A stretch of 64,000 nucleotides of DNA from assembly GCA_911728435.2 (NCBI GenBank), contig OU452204.1, positions 20,806,430 through 20,870,429 of the forward strand, given 5' to 3'. The stretch comes from Apoderus coryli (Eukaryota; Arthropoda; Insecta; Coleoptera; Attelabidae). The notes beneath the pieces are model-generated. The model made no database searches and was not told the DNA's origin. It saw only the letters and a list, made by a program, of their open reading frames with translations. Position 1 is the stretch's first letter. Every line of letters begins with the position of its first letter. Positions 34,140-44,087 of this stretch are shown in pieces. A program made the position numbers and the translations under genes.

Positions 34140-35410
34140 TTCAATTCTGACTTTTGTCAGAATATGTAGAAAAATTCAAACTTTTTCAACTCTTACTTTT
34201 TTTTTTGTAAAATTCCGAGGTTTTTACAGAATTATTACTATTTGCAGAATTTTGTAAAAAATGTCTGAATTTTTATCATTCATAATTTACAGAATTCTGT
34301 AAAAAACTCCAAATTTTTGATAATTCTGACTTTTCTTTGAAGATTTCTGTAAAATAACTCGTATTTTTTTTCATTCTGACTTTTGTCAGAATTATGTAGA
34401 AAAATTCAATTCTTACTTGTTTTGTAAAATTCCGAGTTTTTTACAGAATTATTACTATTTGCAGAATTCTGTAAAAAACTCCAAATTTTTTATCATGCTG
34501 ACTTTTTTTGAAGATTTCTGTAAAATAACTCGCAATTTTTTTTTCATTCTGACTTTTGTCAGAATTCTGTAGAAAAACTTAAACTTTTTCAATTCTCACT
34601 TTTTTTTTGTAAAATTCCGAGTTTTTTACTATTCTGACTTTTTTTTGCAGAATTCTGTAAAAAAAAGTCTGAATTTTTATCATTCATCATTTGCAGAATT
34701 CTGTACATTAACTCGCAATTTTTTTTCATCCTGAACTTTGTCAGAATTCTGTAGAGAAGCTCAAACTTTTTCAATTCTCACTTTTTTTTTTGTAAAATTT
34801 CGAGTTTTTTACTATTCTGACTTTTTTTTGCAGAATTCTGTAAAAAAAGTCTGAATTTTTATCATTCATCATTTGCAGAATTCTGTACATTAACTCGAAA
34901 TTTTTTTTCATCCTGAACTTTGTCAGAATTCTGTAGAGAAGGTCAAACTTTTTCAATTCTCACTTTTTTTTGTAAAATTCCGATTTTTTTTATAGAATTA
35001 TTCTGTAAAACAGAATTATTACTATTCTGATTTTTTTTGCAGAAATCTGTAAAAAAAATGAATTGTTTATCATTTGAAGTTTTTTGCAGAATTCTGTAGA
35101 AAAACTCAAAAATTTTCAGTTCTGACTTTTTTTTGTAAAATTCCGAGTTTTTTACAGAATTATTATGTAAAACACAATTATTACTATTCTGACTTATTTT
35201 GCAGAATTCTGTAAAATAACTCAACATTTTTGAATTATGATTTTTTTATTAAATTAAGAGTTTTTTATAACTCATTACTAGTACTACTCTGACTTTTTTT
35301 GCAGATTGCTGTAAAGAAAAACTCTTAATTTTTTTGCATTCTGACTCTTTTTTGCAAAATTTCGAGTTTTTTTACAAAATTATTAAAGGAGATTCTTGCG
35401 AAAAAAAAAA
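34140..35410. repeat. minisatellite built on CAGAATTCTG
   Basis: Degenerate tandem array of units containing (T)GCAGAATTCTGTA or TCAGAATTCTGTAG, separated by T runs and TTCTGACTTTTTTT. The clearest long period is 182 bp: the units starting near 34640 and near 34822 are nearly identical over their length. The short motif is itself a palindrome around GAATTC. Long minus-strand open frames in it (34589-34774, 34771-34956, 34943-35227) are repeat translations (YRILQ, NSDFF) and not genes. Confidence 0.85.
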
Positions 35411-35691
35411 CATGTTTATAAATGGCGCAGTCACCTTAAGGTAAACAACTTGAAAATTACTACGAATCTGAATGGTTCATTAAAGTAAGCATGCACGCTG
35501 TATGTCATGGAAATTAAAATACGAGGTACGACCTTCAATTAACCGAACTGCCACTGCCACTTTGGCTGTTAGGTTTGGTGTGGCGGAGCGGGAATGGAAT
35601 AAAGTTTTTCTACGACTGTCTTTAAATGCCTTTATTATATGTTCAATCATGATTTGAAAATGTAGTACATTGTAATGCTGTTTATCATTTA

Positions 35692-36242
35692 CCCGTGCGT
35701 AATAATATTTCCCACTAGTTGCCTAGCAACTAGTGGGAAAGCCACAAGTCAAGTTGACGAGCGTTTTCTCGGACAACACGTCTTAAGAAATCGAACATCT
35801 ACAAGAGCTAAGTAATCAACTCACAAATGTTAGAAATGTTAGAATTTCTGCTTTAACCGTCAGGAGAAGACTAGTCTGCCACTGGACCGTTGCTTACCGT
35901 AGAACACAGATCACACAGATGAAGATTCGCCAGAGATCTTGTACTATCGATGACTGGAAGAAAGTTTTATTCAGAGATGAAACCAGAGTTAGTCTAAAAT
36001 CTCCAGACGGTTGTGATAAGAGTATGGCGGAGACCTGGAGAAAGGTTTCATGATTGCACCATATCTTCAAGGGAACCATTTGGTGGTGGATCAAAAATGT
36101 TCTGGGGTGGAATTTGTTTTGACCCACGCACAGAATTAGTCCCTGTTCGTCCGCGATCCATGAATGCAGAATTCTATCTAGAAAACATTATTCAAGACCA
36201 TGTTATGCCTAGCAACTAGTGGGAAATATTATTACGCACGGA
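35692..36242 (+). mobile_element. deleted Tc1-like element
   Basis: Flanked by TA on both sides. The ends are inverted repeats reading CCCGTGCGTAATAATATTTC at left and its complement at right, extending through CCCACTAGTTGC. The interior retains the C-terminal half of a Tc1 transposase: VWRRPGERFHDC, GGGSKMFWGGICFD, RTELVPVRPRSMNAEFYLEN, with stops and frameshifts upstream (from about 35770). At the left end the terminal repeat is followed at once by its own complement, forming a 33-bp near-perfect hairpin (35708-35740, 15-bp arms, CTA loop), so the left end looks rebuilt after an abortive event. Confidence 0.85.
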
Positions 36243-36368
36243 TAAAATTTCCTGGTAATGACAGAAGTTTTATTAATATGCTTTGCAGCACTCGCTTGCG
36301 GCTCATGCTGCAAACGATCATACTCGTAAGAAATATATGTCATTTCATGTTCGTTGCACAATATACTA

Positions 36369-36541
36369 TTATCTTGATACATCCAGGGTTTTTTTATTAA
36401 TAAAACTTGTTTGGCTAAGATAAGCCAGAAAATTGGCAGGAGTATTTGGAATGGAATAAAGTTATCTTGATACATCCAGGTTTTTTTTTATTAATAAAAC
36501 TTGTTTGGCTAAGATAAGCCAGAAAATTGGCAGGAGTATTT
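36369..36541. repeat. tandem duplication, about 92-bp unit
   Basis: ATCTTGATACATCCAGG...ATTAATAAAACTTGTTTGGC...GGCAGGAGTATTT occurs at about 36371-36450 and again at about 36463-36541, differing mainly in the length of a T run. The unit contains a short hairpin GGCTAAGATAAGCC. No coding function seen. Confidence 0.8.
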
Positions 36542-36655
36542 TCAATTGTCAATGCGAGCAGGACCGGTCTTTTGGCTGTTATACCTCGCATATAATGCAC
36601 CCATTTGTAAGGTTTTTTTTCCTTTATTCAACAGCGTATTGTAAGTATAAAAAAT

Positions 36656-37109
36656 AATATCAAAAGATAGATATAAAACAATATTCGGTATTTTCTATAA
36701 ACACATTATATAAGTTAATTAAATTTAAATTAATCATAGTTTGGCAATCGAGAGATATGATAATACAATGTTGGTGACTTCCAATTTATTTAATATTGCT
36801 TCAAATTTCTATTTGATATCAATTTTAAGCTAAATCATAATATTTCAATTATTACTAAATGCTGACTGTTACGATTTATGACTAAAATCAGTTGCTTGAG
36901 TGATTAAAAATGTCTTAATATTACATTATAATATAGTTGGACCCAAAATCAGAAATAATGGGAACTTCGATTTCGTTAAAATACATAATATCTGTCACAG
37001 ACAGCTTTTTCAGTCGACAAAACCAACTACTTCCAATTTGATAATTGCATTCATTACTATTATTTTTAATCACTATATTTTCCTATTTTTGAACCTTCTT
37101 CTTATAGAG
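36656..37109. other. AT-rich spacer
   Basis: No gene or recognisable element. The plus-strand open frame at 36900-37115 lacks any known motif and is composed of AT-rich codons. Confidence 0.35.
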
Positions 37110-37117
37110 TTTTAACA

Positions 37118-37362
37118 TTTATCTTCTTGGGGATGTAGGTTCGTGCATAATAATATAATTATTTGCGACTTCTTCAGATTCCTACTGAAACAATAATAAT
37201 AATGTTTTTGTTTCAGTAGGAACATGAAGAAGTCGCAAATAATGCGACGAAACGTTGTTGTATTTGTAAGCTGTTGACGTAGAAATAAAAATCGAAATAT
37301 TTGTATTTCCTAAAGTAAATTAGATTATTATGTACAAACTTACATCCCCAAGAAGACAAATC
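37118..37362. repeat. foldback element with hammerhead-like core
   Basis: Outer arms CTTCTTGGGGATGTAGGTT (from about 37121) and its complement AACTTACATCCCCAAGAAG (ending about 37357). Inner arms GCGACTTCTTCAG...CCTACTGAAAC and its complement GTTTCAGTAGG...GAAGAAGTCGC meet near 37195. The right arm continues AAATAATGCGACGAAACGTT, which resembles a hammerhead ribozyme core. Confidence 0.75.
37223..37256 (+). ncRNA. degenerate hammerhead ribozyme-like motif
   Basis: Reads CATGAAGA, then A, a perfect stem II GTCGC-AAATAAT-GCGAC, then GAAAC-GTT. The opposite arm of the same foldback reads CTGAAGA, the expected core, so CATGAAGA looks like damage here. The cleavage triplet would be GTT. One extra base lies between the core and stem II. 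It is probably inactive as it stands. Confidence 0.35.
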
Positions 37363-37600
37363 AAATATTATTTTTAATCATTGGGGATCAAAGATATTGT
37401 ACAATATATTCTCTGGGATATGTTTGGTAATTTGATATGAACCGGATAGTTGTGATTGCTTGTGTTGTCCGACCTAGGAGTATATTTAATAAAATTAAAT
37501 TAGTAATCCATTGGATGCAGTGGAGTGTAATATAATTACAATAAAAATAAATACATCGTCTCCACTAATAAAAATGTATTAAGATTCCTTTATAAAAGGG

Positions 37601-37631
37601 GACATGTTTCGGAGCTCCGCTCCATCATCAG
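37601..37631 (-). ncRNA. hammerhead ribozyme core, left arm of palindrome
   Basis: Minus strand: CTGATGA, one extra T, stem II GGAGC-GGA-GCTCC, GAAAC-AT-GTC. The conserved A15.1/U16.1 positions and the GTC cleavage triplet are present. Stem III is only ACATGT, self-complementary and too short to close as a monomer, as in dimer-acting hammerheads of Penelope-like elements. Outside, CCTTT before the core and AAAGG after it can extend stem I. Confidence 0.68.
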
Positions 37632-37773
37632 CCTAAAAGGCAACAACATAAATTCTTAAACATAAATAACTATGGTCTTATAAAATAGAAACAGTAATAT
37701 TGTTTGGTTACTGTTTCTATTTTATAAGACCATAGTTATTTATGTTTAAGAATTTATGTTGTTGCATTTTAGG

Positions 37774-37804
37774 CTGATGATGGAGCGGAGCTCCGAAACA
37801 TGTC
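37774..37804 (+). ncRNA. hammerhead ribozyme core, right arm of palindrome
   Basis: Plus-strand twin of the left-arm motif: CTGATGA-T-GGAGC-GGA-GCTCC-GAAAC-AT-GTC. The inner stem I is GG/CC next to the core. The distal stem I is weaker here because the upstream CCTTT is changed to GCATT. Transcripts from either strand of the palindrome would carry a core. Confidence 0.65.
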
Positions 37805-37865
37805 CCCTTTTATAAAGGAATCTTAATACATTTTTATTAGTGGAGACGATGTATTTATTTTTATT

Positions 37866-38175
37866 ATATCTTTAATATTTTACACAAAAATCTATTACAC
37901 ATGTGGTGAATCGAATCTCCCCAAAGTTGCTCAGGCAGGACACCCTTCCAAGAAAATGATCGCTTGTTTCTTTGGCTATATAGGACACGTCGCAACAATT
38001 CCTGTAGATTTTATTTTGTAAAACAAAAATAAAAGGCAACTCTCGTACGTTATACCACAGTTTATACCGAAGCAGTTCAACTTTCGACGTTCTATGAAGC
38101 CACCAATAGGAACGTTTTCCTCATATTTTGGCCATGCGCAGTCCATTTCATAATGCACTCGCAAGTAAAATATCA
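37866..38175 (-). pseudogene. unidentified decayed coding remnant
   Basis: Two overlapping minus-strand frames look protein-like: about 38176-37976 (MDCAWPKYEENVPIGGF, KLNCFGINCG) and, after a shift, about 37995-37870 (YRNCCDVSYIAKETSDHFLG, VSCLSNFGEI). I do not recognise the family. It starts at the right edge of the palindrome, which may have cut it. It could be a transposon fragment or a dead host gene. Confidence 0.3.
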
Positions 38176-38880
38176 TTTACAGCACATGAAAATTATTTAA
38201 AACATTTGTTGTTTTCTTCAAAAAGTTTAATATGAAGTTCCATCAAGTAGAAGTCATAATGCACTAGATGAGGTTGTTTGTTTTTTTTTACATCAAATTT
38301 ATGAAAAACACAGGCCAACAAATTACATCGTTTAATAACAAAACCAATAGAGAACAATTTGAGGTGTAGGTGAGGCTGTTTCATACATTTGGCCTTGTAC
38401 TTTTATACCTCCGCTCAGCAATATTAAAATGACCTGTCAATAACCTCACTTACATTTATGTTGTAAAAGAATTTCTAGTTAAAATTTTCACTTAATTTTC
38501 TAAAAGGAATATGTCATTTAGTGAGCGACATAAAACTAAAATGCTTTATTTTACTCTACTTTTAAAATCAATAATCACTACAAGTTTAACTGAAAAAATA
38601 TAACAACATTTTTCAAATCCGGCTCTGTTGCCCTTGAGCACGATATTTTATTGCGATTTTATGAATGAAATGCGCCAGCGCGGAATATGTCGACCAATAT
38701 TTGCCTTCAAAAACATCAAAGTGTCGAGGCGAAGTTGAACAACTATTAATTTGTTAAACTGTGGTTACACGACGCGACGTACGAATATTGGGAATCATTC
38801 ATTGAATTTGCGGCTACTAGGCTTTATCGGAGAACGGCACACTGTTATCAGACAAAATACAAATCAGAGATCGATGGAAA
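38176..38880. other. AT-rich spacer
   Basis: No gene recognised. A minus-strand open frame at 38193-38384 has no motif I know and may belong to the decayed sequence on its left. Confidence 0.3.
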
Positions 38881-38889
38881 TGCTACTGT

Positions 38890-40375
38890 GAAGAACTAAT
38901 GAAAGACAGTACAGCTCCCGGAAACCAACTAGAACCTGAGCACAAAGAGCAAGAACCACCCCCATTAAGGCAGACAACATCGTCACGGAAATGCTGGAAG
39001 CGAACGTTTTGCACAAAATATGCAACCTAATTTGGAAGAACGGAACATGGCCTAAAGACTGAACTAACTCAACATACGTCCCACTTCACAAAAAAGGAGC
39101 AAACGACATCTGTGGAAATTACCGTACAATAGCTCTCATCTCTCATGCTAGCAAAGTCATGTTGCAGATATTAGCCGAACGCCTTAAACCCCACATCCTA
39201 CCACAACTGCCCCCGGAACAGGCAGGCTTCATTCCGGGAAGGGGAACCAGGGAACAAATCTTGAACCTAAGGCAAATCATAGAAAAAGCAAGAGAATTTA
39301 ACACACCAACTTATCTGTGTTATATTGACTACACCAAAGCGTTTGACTGCGTGCGATGGCAGAAATTATGGAGTATCCTACAAGAAATGGGCATACCTCG
39401 GCATCTGATATGGATAATAAAAAACTTATACGACAGCAACAGCGGTCAAGTCAGAGTAGGAGACGAGCTCACCGAACATTTCAGTGTCAGCAAGGGTGTT
39501 AGACAAGGCTGCATAATAAGCCCAATGCTCTTCAACATATATGGCGAATGGATCATGAGAAGCGCCTTAGAGAACTGGAAAGGAGGAATAACCATCAACG
39601 GGGTCAAAATTAATAACCTTCGCTACGCTGATGACACCACGCTCCGAAGACGAATTAAAAGAACTTATACAACTAGTGGACCAAATGAGTATGGAAGTCG
39701 GTCTTCAAATGAACAAGAAGAAGACCAAGATAATGATAGTATACCGACAGAACCAGAATAGATCGATGGTAAAGAAGATTGGTGATATCGAAACGGTAAA
39801 CACGTACGTCTATCTAGGTTCTCTCATCACGAATCAGGGCGGATGCAGCGAAGAAATCAAAAGAAGAGCCGCATTGGCTAAGCAAGCTATGACGAAATTA
39901 ACTAAGATATGGAAACGTCATCGTATCACGCTCAACACAAAAATAAGACTGGTTAGGAGCCTGGTATTTTCTGTGTTCCTTTACGGAGCTGAGTACTGGA
40001 CACTGAAGCAATCAGACAAAAAGAGGATAGACGCACTTGAGATGTATTGTTGGCGTCGAATGTTGAGGGTCTCCTGGATCGAGAGGAGAACTAATCTGTC
40101 AATCCTCGAACAGATTAATGTAAAGAAAAGGCTACGCATCATAGTTTCAGAAAACATCGCCAAATTCTTCGGTCATGGGGTCAGAAGAGATGGGCTAGAA
40201 AAACTCACAATAGAGGGCATGGTACCAGGAAAGAGAAGCCGCGGAAGATCGCCAACAAGGTATACCGACCCAACTCACTGGCAGGACCTTGCCACAATCA
40301 AAAGGATGGCTGAGAATCGAAATGAATGGAGGCTGACAGTACAGGAGATTTCACGAAATCACGATGCTTGAAAAC
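38890..40375 (+). mobile_element. RTE-like LINE copy, 5' truncated
   Basis: RT of the RTE/BovB type. It starts near 38900 with VPLHKKGANDICGNYRTIAL (stop and frame breaks before 39159), then GFIPGRGTREQI, YIDYTKAFDCVRWQKLW, KGVRQGCIISPMLFNIY and the catalytic box LRYADDTTL (about 39622). A frameshift occurs just after the YADD box, and the thumb and C-terminal region continue in 39631-40371 (YVYLGSLIT, CWRRMLRVSWIERRTN, FFGHGVRRDGLEK, RSRGRSPTRYTD). The endonuclease is missing. It is inactive by truncation. Confidence 0.9.
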
Positions 40376-41524
40376 AAGCTACCGACTAGGAAGAAGATGG
40401 CTTTATCTTCTCCTGGAAGATTTCTAATTTTGAAAACTTCTTACATGCAGCCACTAGTGAAGAAGGAAGACCGATTAAGATACTTCATTGAAATAAGTGT
40501 ACACATTTCATCAGAAACGATTAAAAAAAAATCCTTTGGAAGTTGTAACCATCTTCAAGTGAGTAATTCTGGATATGTATAAATAACACGTCGTGTAAAT
40601 TGCAATTATCAAATTAAATCAGTCATTTTGCAAATTTTTGTACTGTCGGCAAGAGAACAACACCACCACATTACTTACGTTCGAAAATTTCATTAATTTA
40701 TGCAATTCTTGCTATAATAATATTATAATTGTAAGTATATACAAAGAAAATTATTTAATCATCATTATACTATACTAAAACTAATAAAAAAAAGAAAAAA
40801 GCATAATATATTATTGAATTTATAGAATTTGTTTTATTTAACAATAATAATAATAATAGAATTTATTATTAGAAATATCTACTTATTTGTACACTCAAAA
40901 CTTATTATATTTATTTTTTGTTTTCTTTTTTGTGCAACAAGAATAATAATTAAGTACTAATTTAATAAAATTATTATTATTTATAATCACATTGTTCATG
41001 ACGAATAATAATAATAATAAAAAGAGTAGCGCCCCAAATAAACGCAAGAAAAGCATAAATCCGAGGAGTAAATTACAAAACGACAAAAAACAATCAATTA
41101 CACATAATAATAATAAAGATATATAACATAATATATATACTTGTAAAATTAATAAATTAATCAAAATGAGGAATCATTGCTATATTTAATTAATTAGAGA
41201 GCATGTGTCGGATATTATTGATGTATTGGCGATGATATGGCGCTACCTATGAACAACAACAAAATAAGTATTAATCTAATGGCAATCGTTGAAAAACAAT
41301 CAAAAGAAATTTTTTAGAAACAATTTTTACTCATTACCATAACAACCAAATAAATGTTCGGAAATTTTTTCGAGGCGCCGCGATATTTAAGTGAAAATTT
41401 TTTTTGACTTGCGTCAGAATCGTTTAAAAACAAATCTTTATTGAAGTAAACCATCTTGAAGAGGAGCGATAATTATCAATCAGTAAAACTACGTCTGATC
41501 TACAAAATAAACATAAATATATTG
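40376..41524. other. very AT-rich spacer with ATT/TAA microsatellites
   Basis: No gene. Runs of (AAT)n occur near 40840, 41000 and 41107. The long minus-strand frame at 40895-41164 is Leu-rich low-complexity sequence from these repeats and is not counted as a gene. Confidence 0.5.
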
Positions 41525-41675
41525 CTTAGTTACGAATACAGTCTTACATACATGTTTTGAGATCATAAGCTCATCTTCAGTGACATCAAAATTTTTAAAA
41601 ATTATCCGTTACAAGAAATTATAATACCACATTCTAAAAATAGGAGAAAATAGTAAATAACGGGATTATTAGATG
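41525..41675 (-). repeat. hammerhead-bearing repeat, left inverted copy
   Basis: About 150 bp that match the reverse complement of 44088-44250 at roughly 85 percent by eye, including TTATCCGTTACAAGAAATTA and CATTCTAAAAATAG. Together the two copies bracket a LINE RT and the 43385-43910 foldback. It may be the edge of a composite element, or one of two separate insertions in opposite orientation. Confidence 0.7.
41549..41580 (-). ncRNA. hammerhead-like core with lost G12
   Basis: Minus strand: CTGAAGA-T-GAGC(T)TATGATCTC-AAAAC-AT-GTA. The twin copy at 44182 has GAAAC. Here the first G is A, which removes a catalytic guanosine, so this copy should not cleave. Confidence 0.4.
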
Positions 41676-41724
41676 TTGTGTGGAGTCTTAACCTAGCTAG
41701 CCTTATACGTTTACGTACAGAAGT

Positions 41725-43250
41725 ATGTTTTTTGGTCCAGTGTCAGCAGAGGACGTTGCAAGAGTCCTATCTAAATTCCCTAATAAAAAATCTAAGGGTA
41801 TAGACAGTATTCCAATAAAGGTATTAAAGGAATCTGCTGACGTGTTCTGTCCCATAATAGCGGAGTTGTCAAGTATGTCTGTAACTGAAGAGGTCCGTTA
41901 TTATCCCATTACATAAAAAGGGTGACCAGAAAGCCATCGCAAATTATAGGCCAATAGTTTTAATAAGCACTGTGTCGAAGGTGATGGAGAAACTTGTGGC
42001 CGAGAGAATTTTTGAATTTTTAAGCCAGTGTGATGTGTTAAGCGGTTGTCAGCACGGATTTAGACAAGGTTTTTCCACTGAAACCTGCACCGTCGAATTT
42101 GTTCAACAGGTTCATGATCTGATTGATAACGGATCCCATGTAGTGGCTCTTTTATTCGATTTGTCCAGCGCATTTGACGTTGTTGATAGAGACTTTCTAT
42201 GCCAAAAATTAGAACAAGTTGGCATACGTGGACCGATCAATCAGTGGATACATTCTTATTTGAAGGACCGAAAAATCGCAGTTAAAATTGAATCTGTTGT
42301 ATCAGACTTCTTAAATGTTGATCTGGGCACTCCTCAGGGAAGTATACTGGGCCCATTGGTATTTTTACTTTATATTAACGATTTTCCTGCAAATATCACA
42401 CACGGTTTTCAGTACATGTATGCTGACGACACCACTCTTTTATTATCTGACAGGGATCCTGAAATTCTAAAACATAAGATAAATGTCACGCTCGATGATT
42501 TTCAAATGTGGTGTCGGAGTAACAGGCTGATGATCAACTTTGACAAAACAGTTGCTATACACTTTAATAAGTTCAGAACATTGGATCTCAACATAAACTT
42601 TGATCATATCCATCTTCCTCTATCAGATTCTGCTAAACTGCTAGGAGTTTTTGTTGATCCGGATTTCAGCTGGGTAACGCATATAGACCACCTTTGTAAA
42701 AAATTTAATACGTCTTTATACATTATTAATTCGCTGAAGACTTGCATGAATGTGCATGTCTTACTTTCAATATATTATGCATTGGTCTATTCAGCAATTG
42801 CGTATGGTATAGTGGTCTGGGGCAGGTCTAGTATGATTGACAGAGTTTTTATACTACAAAAACGAGCAGTGCGTTGCATTTTTAATATTCCTTTTAGGGG
42901 TACTTGTAGGGAGGCTTTTAAACAAAATCGTTTGCTCACAGTCCCATCTATTTACCTATATAAAACACTCTGTCATATTTACAAAAATAAAGATGGCGCG
43001 CGTACGTGTGGAGACAACCACGAGTATTCCACTAGGGGAAGGGACCGATTGTGCTTGCCTCGTCCCAAACACGAATTTTACAAAAAGTCACCAAAATACG
43101 CGGGCTACCAATGTTATAATCTCCTGCCCGAGGACGTTAAGGGTTGCCTAACTGAGACACAATTTAAAAGAAAATTAAAGCTGTATTTGATTGATAACGT
43201 GTTCTACAGCTTTCAGGAGTTTGTTGATACTAATAGACGGTAGTTTTTTT
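41725..43250 (+). mobile_element. Jockey/CR1-like LINE RT, nearly intact RT domain
   Basis: The linker-RT start is at 41725-41890 (AEDVARVLSKFPNKKSKGID), then a 1-bp shift into HKKGDQKAIANYRPIVLIST and the 423-codon frame 41972-43243. RT motifs are all present: GCQHGFRQGFSTETC, LLFDLSSAFDVVDRDFL, GTPQGSILGPLVFLLYINDF and YADDTTLL (about 42420). The C-terminal region ends at 43243. There is no endonuclease or ORF1 upstream. It sits between the two inverted hammerhead-bearing repeats, in the 3' direction of the SINHCAF gene, perhaps in that gene's unplaced last intron. Confidence 0.88.
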
Positions 43251-43456
43251 TTAGCGATTGTAATTGTTCATTTGTTGTTTATTTATTTTATTTTTTTTCT
43301 CTGAATGTTGTTATAAGTGTTTTTATTTTAAACATTATTTTTTTTTTTTTTCTGAAGTAATCCATCAATCGAGGAGTGAATGTTATTGTTTGAATAAAAG
43401 ACGTCTACTCCACAAAAAATCCTTATATATACGTTGAAACTGTTTATAATTCGCCA

Positions 43457-43488
43457 GACATGTTTCGGACTACAACGTCCATCATCAG
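43457..43488 (-). ncRNA. hammerhead ribozyme core, left arm
   Basis: Minus strand: CTGATGA-T-GGAC-GTTGTA-GTCC-GAAAC-AT-GTC. Stem I is TTAGCCA before the core and TGGCGAA after the cleavage site (four pairs, one mismatch, two pairs). Stem III is the minimal self-complementary ACATGT. One extra T lies between A9 and stem II. Confidence 0.7.
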
Positions 43489-43806
43489 TGGCTAAGGAAC
43501 CTTATATAATTCGGTTAGATGAGGGGGTTAAACTTCATATGAACTTAGAATAGGGTACTTTTACATTGATCTTCAATTTAAACATTTATATAATGCCACT
43601 TCAACATGTTGAAATGATACACAAATTTAAAGTTTAAAAACCAATTTATTTTATTTTTTATTATGCTCAATTTTTAAAAAACAAATTTCCATAAAGTGGC
43701 ATTATATAAACGTTTAAATTGAAGATCAATGTAAAAGTACCCTATTCTAAGTTCATATGAAGTTTAACCCCCTCATCTAACCGAATTATATAAGGTTCCT
43801 TAGCCA

Positions 43807-43838
43807 CTGATGATGGACGTTGTAGTCCGAAACATGTC
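43807..43838 (+). ncRNA. hammerhead ribozyme core, right arm
   Basis: Plus-strand copy of the same motif: CTGATGA-T-GGAC-GTTGTA-GTCC-GAAAC-AT-GTC, with stem I TTAGCCA/TGGCGAA intact. All core residues expected for cleavage after GTC are present. Confidence 0.72.
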
Positions 43839-44087
43839 TGGCGAATTATAAACAGTTTCAACGTATATATAAGGATTTTTTGTGGAGTAGACGTCTTTTA
43901 TTCAAACAATTAAACATTATTGTTTACATATTGACATGTCTATGTACAGAAATGTACAATTTATGACAGAATAAAGAAATTTGAATTTGAATACATACAT
44001 ACACATACCTGGGCTCAGGTTCATTTTAGAGAAAATGTTCCATAAGTAGTTTATATAAATAATTTCAAAATTTTTTTCCACAAAATG

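Larger units (their letters stand above)
34013..36655. other. 2.6-kb segment bounded by inverted repeats
   Basis: TTTTTTATACTT, TTACGCTGTTGAA and AAAG at 34013-34053 match the reverse complement of 36621-36655 (TTTTTTATACTTACAATACG then CTGTTGAATAAAG). About 30 of 36 positions agree. The enclosed DNA holds the minisatellite (34140-35410), a Tc1-like remnant and a 92-bp duplication. GGAATGGAATAAAGTT also occurs twice (about 35588 and 36449). This may be a composite non-autonomous DNA element. No transposase beyond the Tc1 piece is visible. Confidence 0.45.
37540..37865. repeat. near-perfect 326-bp palindrome carrying two hammerheads
   Basis: The sequence from AATAAAAATAAATACATCG at 37540 is repeated as reverse complement ending at 37865. 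The centre is a small loop near 37703 (AAACAGTAA...TTACTGTTT). The arms differ at only a few positions (for example AAAAGGCAAC against TGCATTTT), showing true divergence and not an assembly mirror. Each arm has one hammerhead core, head to head. No coding capacity. Confidence 0.9.
43385..43910. repeat. large inverted repeat with two hammerheads
   Basis: Arms 43385-43601 and about 43695-43910 are near-perfect reverse complements (TTGAATAAAAGACGTCTACT outside, TATATAATGCCACTT inside) around a spacer of about 93 bp. Each arm carries one hammerhead core. It lies directly behind the LINE stop codon and its T-rich tail. No coding capacity. Confidence 0.9.

Noticed and set aside
34589..35227. Three minus-strand open frames of 61-94 codons
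   Set aside because: They are translations of the CAGAATTCTG minisatellite (repeating YRILQ and NSDFF) and not genes.
37540..37865. Palindrome as an assembly artefact
   Set aside because: The arms differ at several bases and carry independent changes, and similar palindromes occur at 43.4 and 57.9 kb, so a simple mirror error is unlikely, though long reads would settle it.
40895..41164. Leu-rich 89-codon open frame on the minus strand
   Set aside because: Low-complexity product of AAT/ATT microsatellites without initiator context or motif.
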